DNA from: Pseudomonadales bacterium
GTDB lineage: Bacteria > Pseudomonadota > Gammaproteobacteria > Pseudomonadales > Halieaceae
Length of the DNA stretch: 64,000 nucleotides
Assembly (NCBI GenBank): GCA_024234735.1
Contig: JACKNV010000001.1
Location: 372,001 to 436,000, forward strand
Reading direction: 5' to 3'
Below, one piece after another: positions 8,869 through 17,691 of the stretch. Within the stretch, counting starts at the first letter, position 1. Every line of letters starts with the position of its first letter. A program made the translations under genes and the position numbers. The notes beneath the pieces are model-generated. The model saw nothing but the letters and a program-made list of their open reading frames with translations, did no database searches and was not told the origin of the DNA.

Positions 8869-9585
8869 ATGCAATCACCCCTGAATCCGATCGAATTGCT
8901 TGCCCTGGTGTATTTCCTGTTACTGTGGAGTGGCTATGCCCACTACGCGAAGTACCGGGCCAAGACAGGCGATCTGGCCTCGCTTTCCCGCTCGCTACGC
9001 CGCCATCGCGAGGCATGGGCGCAACGTCTGCTGGACCGGGAGATGCGAATGACCGACGCGGCCTTGCTCGGCAGCCAGGAGCGCGTGGTGGGTTTTTTTG
9101 CGTCGACGACACTGCTGCTCATGGCCGGTGTACTGACCGCACTGACCAGCAGTGGCAAGATCGCGGAGATCACCTCCCACATCCCCTTTGCCGAGCCGCA
9201 ATCCGGTGGCCAGATAGAGGCCAAGCTGGCGCTTGTGCTGGTCATTCTGATCTATGCGTTTTTCAAGGTAACCTGGAGCCTGCGCCAATACGGGTTTGCC
9301 GCGGTTGTCATGGGCGCCGCCCCCGATTCGGGCGAGGAAATGGCTGCCGACCAACGCGAGGAGTTTGCCTGCAACCTCGCCAAGTTGATGGATTCGGCGG
9401 GCCATGACAACAACAGCGGTTTGCGCGCCTACTACTTCTGTCTGGCGGTGGTGTGCTGGATGTCAGGCACTATCCCGTTTCTGCTTGCCACTACCCTAAC
9501 GGTGTGGGTGCTGTATATGCGGGAATTTCGCTCCGCCACCGTAAAGAGCATCCAGCGCTCCTATGTCGCTCCGCGGCAACAGTAA
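8869..9585 (+). CDS. DUF599 family membrane protein
   Basis: 238 residues with hydrophobic segments at about 8-25, 75-95, 118-135 and 185-215. The N-terminus (LLALVYFLLLWSGYAHYAKYRAK) and the segment RMTDAALLGSQERVVGFFASTTLLL are typical of DUF599. Function is unknown for the family. It stands alone: 171 bases from azoR, and about 136 bases ahead of the SurE-like gene on the same strand. Confidence 0.85.
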   Translation: MQSPLNPIELLALVYFLLLWSGYAHYAKYRAKTGDLASLSRSLRRHREAWAQRLLDREMRMTDAALLGSQERVVGFFASTTLLLMAGVLTALTSSGKIAEITSHIPFAEPQSGGQIEAKLALVLVILIYAFFKVTWSLRQYGFAAVVMGAAPDSGEEMAADQREEFACNLAKLMDSAGHDNNSGLRAYYFCLAVVCWMSGTIPFLLATTLTVWVLYMREFRSATVKSIQRSYVAPRQQ

Positions 9586-9721
9586 ATATCCCGCACCCGG
9601 AAAGCCGAACTGGTGTGGTATCGCGGGTCTCGCCGCAACAGGGCAGGCGGCTCGATTCGTACGCTGGCAAAGCCGGAAAAAGCCGGTAAACTTGCCCGTA
9701 ATTTGCCAATGGAGCCATTCT

Positions 9722-10702
9722 ATGAACCCTAAAACCTCACGCCTGTTGATGTCAGCCGCAGCCCTGCTTCCGGCCCTTCCGGCCTTCGCCCTCAATATTG
9801 TGCTCACCAATGACGACGGCTGGGATTCCATCGGTATCCAGGCGATGAAGGATGCCCTGGTGTTGTCTGGCCACGAGGTATATCTGGCTGCGTCGCTGAC
9901 CCAACAAAGCGGCAGCAGCGCGGCCATCAATATCCAGTCGCTGGAAGTGATCAAGCAGAAATCCACCGACGGGGCGCTGGAGTTCTCGGTGGCGCTGCCC
10001 GACGGCGTTACTGGCGCGGAGCCGGCCACCTGCGCCGCGGTGGCCATCGGTATCGCCACCGCCGACCTCGGCAGCCCCCCGGACCTGGTGATATCCGGTA
10101 TCAATTCGGGGCAGAACCTGGGCGCGGCCACGCAGGTTTCGGGCACGGTGGGCGCCGCCACGGCCGCCATGTCCTCCGGACTGGGTGGTTACCAACTGCC
10201 GGCCATTGCCATCAGTACCGACCCGGTTTGCAGCGGCAGCTCCGAGCAGTGCGACGAGGCCAACAGCCAGCAATATACCCGCGTTGCAGGCTGGGTTGCC
10301 GGGTTCGTGGATGAACTGGAACAGCGCGCCAAAAACGGGCCGCTGATGCCCGCCGGGTATGGTGTCAATGTCAATTATCCCCCGCTGGTGTCGCCTGTCG
10401 GCGCCAAGCTCAGCCGCCAGGGGCAGGCCTTCCTGCTGGGGGGGAATCCAGGCTCCATCGTGTTCAATTGCACGGGCGATTGTATCGGCATGCCGGACGG
10501 CGCCGCCTCCACGGTAGTGCCGGGTTTCGATTCCATATCCGTGGAAGAGGTAAAGAACGCGGACACCACTAATAACCTGGAAGGCTACATCACGGTGGTG
10601 CCCCTGTTTCCCGATTTTACGGCGGACAAGCCCGCGGAGAACGGCACGGCCAAGAAGTTTCGCAAAAGCCTGAAAAAAACCCTGAAAGCCATGGGTTACT
10701 AG
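9722..10702 (+). CDS. SurE-like 5'/3'-nucleotidase or acid phosphatase with signal peptide
   Basis: 326 residues from the ATG at 9722 (TGGAG upstream). Residues 1-24 are a Sec signal peptide ending PAFA, and the SurE core starts at once after it: LTNDDGWDSIGI with the metal-binding Asp pair, TQQSGSSAAI, and SGINSGQNLG. Classical SurE is a cytosolic survival-associated nucleotidase of about 250 residues; this one is longer and exported, so a periplasmic phosphatase that frees phosphate from nucleotides is more likely. Cys pairs in the insert near residue 160 (VCSGSSEQCD) could form a disulfide, which fits export. Confidence 0.88.
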   Translation: MNPKTSRLLMSAAALLPALPAFALNIVLTNDDGWDSIGIQAMKDALVLSGHEVYLAASLTQQSGSSAAINIQSLEVIKQKSTDGALEFSVALPDGVTGAEPATCAAVAIGIATADLGSPPDLVISGINSGQNLGAATQVSGTVGAATAAMSSGLGGYQLPAIAISTDPVCSGSSEQCDEANSQQYTRVAGWVAGFVDELEQRAKNGPLMPAGYGVNVNYPPLVSPVGAKLSRQGQAFLLGGNPGSIVFNCTGDCIGMPDGAASTVVPGFDSISVEEVKNADTTNNLEGYITVVPLFPDFTADKPAENGTAKKFRKSLKKTLKAMGY

Positions 10703-11033
10703 CCGTCCGCTACAGGCGGCAGGGCCGAGTCAAGTCCTCAAAGGTGAACGTTACCGCCGACAACCACGGGCGTATCCCCTTATAGTTGTATTGCAGCACT
10801 GCGCTGTTGTTCCCGGGCTCCCGCCCCAGGTGGGTGGGGCGCTCCTTGCTCGCCAGCATAATTAGAGCACCTATCATATGAAAATGATTATTATTAATAT
10901 ATGATAATTGCCGTCAGGATTTTGCTGGCCACCTTGACGCGACTTCCTGGCTTGTAAACAGGTTCCCGGATATGCCTGCGGCCATCGTCGGGGAGCGACG
11001 GCATCCATCTCGATAACAAGGGAGTCAACTGCA
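10703..11033 (+). promoter_or_regulatory. Leader of iron-uptake operon
   Basis: 331 bases without a gene. The left half is GC-rich and shows no signal I can name. The centre is sharply AT-rich (about 10861-10910) and contains the Fur-like box listed separately; the right part leads to GGGAG just before the GTG start at 11034. Confidence 0.6.
10872..10906. promoter_or_regulatory. Fur box flanked by an inverted repeat
   Basis: The 19 bases at 10880-10898 match the Fur consensus GATAATGATAATCATTATC at 14 of 19 positions. They sit inside exact 8-base inverted arms, TATCATAT at 10872-10879 and ATATGATA at 10899-10906. The position, 130-160 bases before a TonB-dependent receptor, is what iron-repressed promoters look like. 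Expected effect: repression when iron is plentiful. Confidence 0.8.
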
Positions 11034-13178
11034 GTGCCCCGGAACAGATACCTACACCAGTGGGCTGGCTTCGGCCGTCGTGTGCCTGTATCGCTGGTCG
11101 CAACCATGCTTTTCGCTGCGTCGTTTACCCAGGCCATCGCTCAGGAGTCCGGCCACGTCGAGCAGCGCCAGCCCCGCGATGGCGGCCGGCAGCTCGAAGA
11201 GGTACTGGTCATCGGTGAAAAATTGCAGCGCTCCTATATCGATACGTACAGCAGCGTGGGCATTGTCACAGCGAAAGACATCGAGGAGTACGATATCGCT
11301 GATACCAGCGATGCCTACAAGCGGCTGGCCAATGTGCGCGCCTTTTCCCAGGGTGCCGGTAGCAAGAGTGTCGCGATTCGCGGCCTGAATGCCGACGGCG
11401 TCACCCAGCCAACCAATTCCGCGGCCCTGATCTCGATGGTGGTGGATGGCGTGACCCAGTCCGCCGAGGGGCTCAAGCGCGGCTCGCGCGGGATGTGGGA
11501 CGTGGCTCAACTGGAGGTATACCGCGGGCCGCAGAGTACCCTGCAGGGGCGCAACGCCCTGGGCGGTGCCGTCGTTATCAAGAGCGCAGACCCGACCTTC
11601 GAGCCGGAGTACAAGCTCAGGGGTCTTTACGGCGAACTTGACCGGGAGGAGGTCGCGGGTGTTGTTTCGGGCCCGGTTATCGATAACGAACTTGCCCTGC
11701 GCGTCAGCGGCGAGTATGCCGAGAAGACCAGCGACATCACATTCACCGACCCGGCGAACAAACGTTTTGCCAGGGACGAGTATCACAACATCCGCGGAAA
11801 GCTGCTTTACCTGCCGCGGCAGCTACCGAAGTTGCAGGCGTTGTTGACCATTAGCGACGTGTACGACTCGCCCTCTTCGTCACCCGTTACCGGCCCCGAT
11901 TTCTACGCCCGCCGGTTTTCGGGGAACTCCGTGTTCGCCGAGGGCCGGAAGATGGATTTGCGGAACTACAATGCGGAGCTGTCCTGGGACATGGGTGGCG
12001 GCGTCATACTCAAGTCAACGTCCGGTTACAACGATACCGATCTCAAGATCGGTAGTGTGCCGTCGTCGGAGACATTTTTCCGCAACGACCACCGCAAGGA
12101 CGGCGATTTCATGCAGGAGTTCCTGGTGGAGGTAAACGAGGATACCCACGGCATCACTGGCGTTGCCGGGCTGTTCTACGGCGCCTTTGATCAGAAGGTG
12201 GATTCGGATATCCAGTACTACCTGGGCGGCACGCCCACATTCATACAAAATGGCACGTTCGACAACAGGACCGATACCTGGGCGGCGTACGTCGACCTGC
12301 GCTATCGTTTGACCGGACCGCTGTCGCTGATTCTCGGAGGGCGCTACCAGCGGGACTCGGTACACAACTCGGGGAACGTTGCAACCGTCCCGGCGGGTGG
12401 ATCCCACTATGACCTGGATTCGGATTTCAACGTGTTTCTGCCGAAGTTGGGACTGTCCATGGATGTGGCCGGGAACCAGACCGTTGCCGTGACAGCCAGC
12501 CGCGGATACCGTCAGGGGTTTGCGGAAACCCTTGTCGGATCTGACGAAACCATCGACGTCGACCCCGAGTACGTGTGGTCGTACGAGATTGCCTACCGGA
12601 TATCCACCCTGGACAGTAAACTGCTGGCGGGGGCTAACCTGTTCTACAACGACTATACGGACCAGCAGGTCGCCGTGGTCAACCCCGAGTTCGCTCCGCT
12701 GAGCAATACGGTCAATGCCGGCAACTCCGAGTCCTGGGGCGCGGAGTTGGAAGCACAGTATATCTTTGATTTCGGGCTGCGCCTCTACGGGGCAGTGGGC
12801 CTGTTGAAGACGAAACTGGGCGATTTTTCTTTTGAAGGCTGTCCCCAGGGCAACTGCGATGGCAACCAGTATGGAGAGGCCCCTGAGCTTACCGCCTCCT
12901 TCGGTGGGGAGTACACCCATGCCTCGGGAATGTTTGGCAGCATCGCCACAAGCTACACGGGCGAGTTCTACTCGGGTATCGTGAATAGCGGCAGCCTAGA
13001 AGTCGACAGTAGCTTTGTCGTGGACGCCAGAATCGGCTATGACTTCGGGTGGTATCGGGCCAGTGTCTATGCCAACAACGTATTTGACGAGCACTACATG
13101 ACGGGCATTATTTCCCCCAATGAGGCCTATGTGGGCGACCCCAGGGCCATGGGAATCGAAGTATCGACGCGATTCTGA
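11034..13178 (+). CDS. TonB-dependent siderophore-type receptor
   Basis: 714 residues with a GTG start preceded by AGGGAG. Signal peptide to about residue 37 (ending AIAQ), then a plug domain from EEVLVIGEKL through VEVYRGPQSTLQGRNALGGAV and a long beta-barrel ending in Phe (VSTRF), as outer-membrane barrels do. It follows a Fur box and is followed by small membrane proteins and a PepSY protein, the usual ferric-siderophore uptake and reduction set. The ligand cannot be read from sequence. No N-terminal signalling domain is present, so it is not a transducer-type receptor. Confidence 0.93.
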   Translation: MPRNRYLHQWAGFGRRVPVSLVATMLFAASFTQAIAQESGHVEQRQPRDGGRQLEEVLVIGEKLQRSYIDTYSSVGIVTAKDIEEYDIADTSDAYKRLANVRAFSQGAGSKSVAIRGLNADGVTQPTNSAALISMVVDGVTQSAEGLKRGSRGMWDVAQLEVYRGPQSTLQGRNALGGAVVIKSADPTFEPEYKLRGLYGELDREEVAGVVSGPVIDNELALRVSGEYAEKTSDITFTDPANKRFARDEYHNIRGKLLYLPRQLPKLQALLTISDVYDSPSSSPVTGPDFYARRFSGNSVFAEGRKMDLRNYNAELSWDMGGGVILKSTSGYNDTDLKIGSVPSSETFFRNDHRKDGDFMQEFLVEVNEDTHGITGVAGLFYGAFDQKVDSDIQYYLGGTPTFIQNGTFDNRTDTWAAYVDLRYRLTGPLSLILGGRYQRDSVHNSGNVATVPAGGSHYDLDSDFNVFLPKLGLSMDVAGNQTVAVTASRGYRQGFAETLVGSDETIDVDPEYVWSYEIAYRISTLDSKLLAGANLFYNDYTDQQVAVVNPEFAPLSNTVNAGNSESWGAELEAQYIFDFGLRLYGAVGLLKTKLGDFSFEGCPQGNCDGNQYGEAPELTASFGGEYTHASGMFGSIATSYTGEFYSGIVNSGSLEVDSSFVVDARIGYDFGWYRASVYANNVFDEHYMTGIISPNEAYVGDPRAMGIEVSTRF

Positions 13179-13192
13179 CAAGCCTGCTGCTG

Positions 13193-13444
13193 GTGTCCCT
13201 GGCCGCAGGTGCGAGCCATGCAGGGGTGCGGTATGCCTGTGGCGGGGGCAGGGTTGTTTCGCTGCTACTGGCTGCGGTTTTACTGGCCTGGTCGGTGCAC
13301 CTCGGCCGCGCCCCGGGCGGATTCTGGCCCGGGGTATACACCATGTTAACAGCGTATTTTCTCGCCTGTATGGCCATGCCCTGGCTGGACCTTGCCATTC
13401 GCCGGCTGGGTCGCCCTGTCGCGGACAAGTTCCGTGCTGGCTAG
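13193..13444 (+). CDS. Small membrane protein, DUF3325-like, in iron operon
   Basis: 83 residues from the GTG at 13193, with two clear membrane segments (about 20-38 and 45-62). The frame is open upstream into the receptor gene and would add a third hydrophobic stretch (LTSLLLVSLAAGASHA), so the true start may be earlier at an unusual codon. Two such small proteins before a PepSY protein are typical of FoxA-type loci, where DUF3325 and DUF3649 proteins occur. The DUF3325 label rests on position and topology more than on residues. It overlaps the next gene. Confidence 0.6.
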   Translation: MSLAAGASHAGVRYACGGGRVVSLLLAAVLLAWSVHLGRAPGGFWPGVYTMLTAYFLACMAMPWLDLAIRRLGRPVADKFRAG

Positions 13445-13697
13445 GTCACTGGTGGCCGTGTTGTTGTCGATACCCGCCACGGTGGCGCTGCTCGGCCTGT
13501 GTCTCGCGTTACTGCCGGTGGCCAGCGATTTGACCCTGCCGGCACTGCTACTGGTCTTTCCGGTCTGGGTCGGGCTCGCCTGCGCCAGCTACCTACTGCC
13601 GACCGCCCGCGTTGCAGCCGCGCTGTTCTGCGCCCTGACCGTGCTGTGTTGTGGGCTGATTGCACTGCTGAAGTCGCTTGGGCTTTCCGGCGTATGA
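13434..13697 (+). CDS. Small membrane protein, DUF3649-like, in iron operon
   Basis: 87 residues if it starts at the GTG at 13434, overlapping the previous stop by 11 bases; a TTG at 13392 is a longer option. Three hydrophobic segments fill most of it (LVAVLLSIPATVALLGLCLALLP region, PALLLVFPVWVGLACASYLL region, VAAALFCALTVLCCGLIALL region). The pattern resembles DUF3649 proteins that accompany siderophore receptors and PepSY reductases. Its stop overlaps the next start (ATGA), indicating translational coupling. Confidence 0.65.
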   Translation: MLARSLVAVLLSIPATVALLGLCLALLPVASDLTLPALLLVFPVWVGLACASYLLPTARVAAALFCALTVLCCGLIALLKSLGLSGV

Positions 13698-15316
13698 AAG
13701 CCGCAACCCTGAAGACGTATCTGGATGTGCATACCTGGACCGGTCTGGGCTCCGGCCTGCTGCTGTTTATCGCCTTCTACACGGGTGCCCTGACTGTTTT
13801 CAGGGAAGAGCTCGACGCCTGGGACCGTTATCTGGAGCCGTCCCAGGCCCACCAGGACTACCTTCAGGCACAACGGCTTCTCGACCTGGCAGTCAGGGAG
13901 CACACCAGCGTCGCCGCAAACACGGTGCGGATGGATCTGTCGGATGCGGACCATCCCGGCCACCTGGTGCGCTGGTTCGAGCGCCTTGAAGACGGTTCCT
14001 TCGCTGGCCACGCATTTCGCCTGAGCGGGAGCGAAGAGCTGGAGGCGAGTCATCGTGAGGCGCACCTTGCCGGGTTTATCTATCGGCTGCACTATACCGC
14101 GGGACTGCCGGAAAGCTTTGGGCTGTACGTGCTGGGGTTTGTCTGCGTGCTCTACGGTCTCGCCCTGGTCAGCGGGCTGCTCATCTTTTTGCCCAACGCC
14201 ATGCGCAACCTGTTTGTCGTGAGGCCTGGAAAAAACACCAAACGGTTCTGGCTCGATACGCACAATGTCGTCGGCGTGCTGTCACTTCCCTGGCATGTCA
14301 TGTATGCTTGGAGCAGTGCATTGCTGGCCATCGGGGTGTTGGTGCTGGCGCCATTCCAGTATCTCGTGTACGAGAATGATCTGCAGGCGCTTATTGGCGC
14401 TCAACTGGGGCTGGCAGCCGGCCCGGAACCGGCGGGTGAGCAGGCGCGGCAGTTGGCTGTCGCCGACCTTGTCGAGATCGCCAGCCGGGAACTTCCCGGC
14501 CTGGAACCCTTCCAGCTCCGCTATGAAAACCTCGGTGATGCCAATGCCACGGTCATGGTTCGCGGTGTGACCGATACCGGGACGTTGTCCCCGTTCGCGT
14601 CAGTCACCCTGAAAGCAACTACCGGAGAAGTGCTGCACACGCAGGACCCCGCCACTGCCGAAATGGGGTCGACTTTTTACAGTGGGCTGGTGTCTTTACA
14701 CTTCGCCAGTTTTGGCGGATACCTTGCCCGCTGGCTGTATTTCGTTCTGGGCCTGGCCGGGGCGTTCCTGTTTTATTCGGGCAATCTGCTGTGGATCGAA
14801 TCGCGCCGCAAGCGGCGCAGCCCTCAACAGACCGGTGGTTCGTACTTTCTGGCCCGCCTGAACAGCGGCGTTTGCATCGGCTGCATGGCGGCGGTGTCTG
14901 CCGCCTTTCTCGCGAGTCGTGGGTTTGCCGCCAGTGCCTGGCGAGCGGAGATGACGGAGTACGTCTATTTCGGGGTCTTCTTTCTGAGTATTGCATGGTG
15001 CTACCTGCGACCGGTGGCGATCGCTACCCGGGACCTGCTATATCTCGCCGCGCTGTTGAGCGCTGCAATACCGCTTGTGGACTTAGTTCTGCCGGGAAAT
15101 TCAACCGGATTTCGCGGGCACGCTGCCCATCCGGGAGTGGTGATCGTCGACCTGATGGCCGGTGTTGCGGCGCTGGCATTCTGGCGAATGGGGGCGGCAG
15201 TGCGCCGCAGGGCACTAAACGGTGAACTCTGCAGCGTATGGGTTAGCCAAGAGATTGGCCGGTGCGACACCCGCGGGCGGGAAGTGCAGGATACCGGCCG
15301 TATGGGTGGTGAATAA
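13694..15316 (+). CDS. PepSY-associated transmembrane protein (putative ferric-siderophore reductase)
   Basis: 540 residues; ATG at 13694 overlaps the preceding stop as ATGA. The N-terminal segment (LKTYLDVHTWTGLGSGLLLFIAFYTGALTVF) with its His and the first large periplasmic domain are typical of PepSY_TM proteins, which carry several membrane helices with conserved His and are proposed to reduce iron released from siderophores in the periplasm. A second His-bearing helix pair is at about 200-280 (WLDTHNVVGVLSLPWHVMY). The C-terminal part after residue 380 is a further hydrophobic domain. Regulation by the Fur site upstream of the operon is inferred. Confidence 0.88.
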   Translation: MKAATLKTYLDVHTWTGLGSGLLLFIAFYTGALTVFREELDAWDRYLEPSQAHQDYLQAQRLLDLAVREHTSVAANTVRMDLSDADHPGHLVRWFERLEDGSFAGHAFRLSGSEELEASHREAHLAGFIYRLHYTAGLPESFGLYVLGFVCVLYGLALVSGLLIFLPNAMRNLFVVRPGKNTKRFWLDTHNVVGVLSLPWHVMYAWSSALLAIGVLVLAPFQYLVYENDLQALIGAQLGLAAGPEPAGEQARQLAVADLVEIASRELPGLEPFQLRYENLGDANATVMVRGVTDTGTLSPFASVTLKATTGEVLHTQDPATAEMGSTFYSGLVSLHFASFGGYLARWLYFVLGLAGAFLFYSGNLLWIESRRKRRSPQQTGGSYFLARLNSGVCIGCMAAVSAAFLASRGFAASAWRAEMTEYVYFGVFFLSIAWCYLRPVAIATRDLLYLAALLSAAIPLVDLVLPGNSTGFRGHAAHPGVVIVDLMAGVAALAFWRMGAAVRRRALNGELCSVWVSQEIGRCDTRGREVQDTGRMGGE

Positions 15317-15364
15317 TCCGGACCCCGTGCCGGTGCGGTGGAAATAGCGTAAAAAAAGCCTCGC

Positions 15365-15547
15365 TCAATCCTCCTGTTTGAATACCTGTTCCTTCCAGTC
15401 GGGCCCCAGGGCCTGCTCTATAAAGTCGCGCATGAATTGCCGTATTTTCTGCGACGGTGTGACGTCCTCCAGCTCGCACAATCGCTCAAATGCCGCTTTT
15501 TTTTGGGGATCAACCAGGACGGTTAACCGGGCGGTGCGTTTTTCCAT
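15365..15547 (-). CDS. Ribbon-helix-helix (CopG-like) small regulator
   Basis: 60 residues from the ATG at 15547, which has AAGGGG at 8 bases; a longer frame to 15646 reads through AT-rich promoter DNA and is rejected. MEKRTARLTVLVDPQKKAAFERLCE followed by TPSQKIRQFMRDFIE has the strand-helix-helix layout of RHH DNA-binding proteins. It is divergent from a SulP transporter and lies back-to-back with its promoter, so it may control that gene. No toxin gene is adjacent, so a toxin-antitoxin role is not supported. Confidence 0.75.
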   Translation of the reverse strand: MEKRTARLTVLVDPQKKAAFERLCELEDVTPSQKIRQFMRDFIEQALGPDWKEQVFKQED

Positions 15548-15709
15548 GGTCGTGCCCCTTGTGGCCATTGGGAGTGTGGCTACCGGTTCTGTGGTGAGTT
15601 TAATTAAAATCAATGAACAATTAAATGATAAATATATTATAATCAAATGCTATTTCATAGTTTATGGTATCCGTGGTGAAACAAGCTGGTGTAATCCAGG
15701 AGCGCTGAG
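15548..15709. promoter_or_regulatory. AT-rich divergent promoter region of RHH gene and SulP gene
   Basis: 162 bases, markedly AT-rich between about 15598 and 15665, including TTAATTAA at 15600-15607 and several TATA-like hexamers. Promoters for both divergent genes must lie here; no single pair of -35/-10 boxes stands out enough to assign. Confidence 0.5.
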
Positions 15710-17470
15710 ATGCCCCACCGACAACACTTGTTCTCGTTGCGGGCAGGGTATGCCCTTCGGGAAGTGCTGGGCGAGGGTTATGGCCGCAGTGAGCTGTTGC
15801 GGGACCTGATCGCAGGGGCCACCGTGGGGATCATCGCCATTCCCCTGGCGATGGCACTGGCCATCGCCAGCGGCGTAGCGCCCCAGTACGGTTTGTACAC
15901 GGCAATTATTGCCGGGGGGTTTATCGCCCTCGCAGGCGGCAGCCGCTACAGCATTTCCGGGCCGACGGCGGCATTCGTGGTCATCCTGCACCCGCTGGCC
16001 GCCAAATATGGCCTGGCGGGATTGCTGCTGGCCTCGGTGATGGCCGGAGGGATTCTGATCGCGATGGCCTATGCCCGCCTTGGCCGGTTTATCGAATACA
16101 TTCCCGAATCCGTTACCCTGGGGTTTACCGGTGGTATCGCGATCGTTATCGCGGTTTTACAGGTGCCCGACTTCGTCGGGCTCCCGGTACAGGATTTGCC
16201 CGAGCACTTCGTCGGCAAACTGGTCGCGATCGGCTCCCATATATACCAACTCGATTTAGGCAGCACCGCGGTTGCCGTTTTTACACTGGCGGTGATGATA
16301 GGCTGGCCGCGCCTGAAAACGCGCGTTCCGCCCCACCTACCGGCACTGGTGCTCGCCTCCTTGCTGGCAGTGCTGCTGAAAGGATTGGATGTAGAGGTGA
16401 GTACCATCGGCTCGCGTTTTCACTACTTCCTGGCGGATGGCACGGAAGCGGCCGGTATCCCGCCCTACCTGCCGACACTGGAATGGCCCTGGAATCGACC
16501 CGGCCCCAACGGCCAGTCGCTGGAACTGTCGCTGGGCCTGGTGTCGGATTTACTGCCCGCCGCATTCGCGATTGCGATGCTCGGCGCTATCGAATCGCTG
16601 TTGTGCGCTGTCGTGCTGGATGGCATGTCGGGCAAGCGTCACAGTTCCAACAGCGAATTGCTTGCCCAGGGTGCCGCCAATCTCATAACACCGTTTTTCG
16701 GCGGGATAACCGCCACCGCGGCGATTGCCCGATCGGCCACCAATTACAAGGCAGGTGCGGTATCGCCTGTTGCCGGGCTGGTCCATTCCCTGGTGGTGTT
16801 GCTGGGCCTGCTGTTTTTCGCCGGGCTGCTGGCCCTGGTCCCCATGCCCGCCATGGCCGCCCTGTTGATGGTTGTGGCCTGGAACATGAGTGAGGCCCAC
16901 AAATCCGTAAAGCTGGTCAGGAAGTCGCCTCGCGGCGATGTGCTGGTGTGGCTGACCTGTCTGTTCCTCACGGTATTTTTCGATATGGTGGTCGCCATTA
17001 CGGTCGGTATCCTGCTGGCTTCAGTGCTGTTCATGAAGGATATTGCGGCGCTTACCCAGGTGGTGGATATCACTGCCAATCGCGGTTTCGTGCGCTCCCC
17101 TTTGCCCGACAACTGGAAAGTGTTCAAAGTGAACGGCCCGCTGTTCTTCGCCGCCGCGGACCGCATTTTCGGGGAGCTGTCACAGCACAGCCAGCACCTG
17201 AGCGGCCTGATTTTGCACATGCGTTACAGTGCCTACCTCGACGCGGGCGGACTCTCTGCCATCGACAAGGTCATGGCGCATTGCGCCAGGCAAGGTATCC
17301 CGCTGTACTTTTCTTCCTGGCAGTTCCAGCCCCTGAGAACCCTGGCCAGGGCGAGCGGCGATGGCCCGAACCCGCTCAAGGCGTCTTTTGCTACCCTTGA
17401 TGACGCACTCAGCCATGTAGCCCAGGGAGGTGCGAGTCATGAAGCTGCAACAAGCCATCGAACTGGGTAA
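15710..17470 (+). CDS. SulP family anion transporter with STAS domain
   Basis: 586 residues. The membrane domain opens with the SulP signature (LIAGATVGIIAIPLAMALAIASGVAPQYGLYTAI, about residues 30-65) followed by YSISGPTAAFVV, the conserved SGPT helix. A C-terminal STAS domain covers about 455-560 (KVFKVNGPLFFAAADRI to IPLYFSSW). SulP proteins import sulfate, bicarbonate or dicarboxylates; substrate cannot be decided. A 76-residue gene begins just before its stop (32-base overlap), so the two are coupled. Confidence 0.92.
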   Translation: MPHRQHLFSLRAGYALREVLGEGYGRSELLRDLIAGATVGIIAIPLAMALAIASGVAPQYGLYTAIIAGGFIALAGGSRYSISGPTAAFVVILHPLAAKYGLAGLLLASVMAGGILIAMAYARLGRFIEYIPESVTLGFTGGIAIVIAVLQVPDFVGLPVQDLPEHFVGKLVAIGSHIYQLDLGSTAVAVFTLAVMIGWPRLKTRVPPHLPALVLASLLAVLLKGLDVEVSTIGSRFHYFLADGTEAAGIPPYLPTLEWPWNRPGPNGQSLELSLGLVSDLLPAAFAIAMLGAIESLLCAVVLDGMSGKRHSSNSELLAQGAANLITPFFGGITATAAIARSATNYKAGAVSPVAGLVHSLVVLLGLLFFAGLLALVPMPAMAALLMVVAWNMSEAHKSVKLVRKSPRGDVLVWLTCLFLTVFFDMVVAITVGILLASVLFMKDIAALTQVVDITANRGFVRSPLPDNWKVFKVNGPLFFAAADRIFGELSQHSQHLSGLILHMRYSAYLDAGGLSAIDKVMAHCARQGIPLYFSSWQFQPLRTLARASGDGPNPLKASFATLDDALSHVAQGGASHEAATSHRTG

Positions 17471-17669
17471 AGAGGGGAGGTGGCTGGGTGCGCAGGTGCG
17501 GGTGAATCCTGGCAGCCGCGGTCACTGGTTCGTGATGCTGCAGGATACCCGGCACAAGTCGTTTGTTCTGGCTGACGAGGAAGACCAGCCAATCACCTGT
17601 GAGGATATCAATGTGCTGGCCCGACACATCAGGTCCATTGGTCTGAAAGAATTCACCGTATTCTTGTAG
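17439..17669 (+). CDS. Small conserved-looking protein of unknown function
   Basis: 76 residues from the ATG at 17439, preceded by AGGGAGG at 8 bases, a strong site that rules out the GTG at 17430. It overlaps the end of the SulP gene in another frame and is followed 22 bases on by yjdM, so it likely belongs to one transcript. The protein is soluble and mixed alpha/beta (LQQAIELGKEGRWLGAQVRV ... LARHIRSIGLKEFTVFL). I do not recognise the family. Confidence 0.75.
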   Translation: MKLQQAIELGKEGRWLGAQVRVNPGSRGHWFVMLQDTRHKSFVLADEEDQPITCEDINVLARHIRSIGLKEFTVFL

Positions 17670-17691
17670 TTAGCGATAGAGGAAGAAAGAA

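Noticed and set aside
15365..15547. Antitoxin of a toxin-antitoxin pair.
   Set aside because: No toxin-sized gene is adjacent; the neighbours are a PepSY protein gene and a SulP transporter.
17439..17669. Longer start at the GTG at 17430 for the 76-residue protein.
   Set aside because: AGGGAGG ends at 17430, so that GTG would lie inside the ribosome-binding site; the ATG at 17439 has correct spacing.
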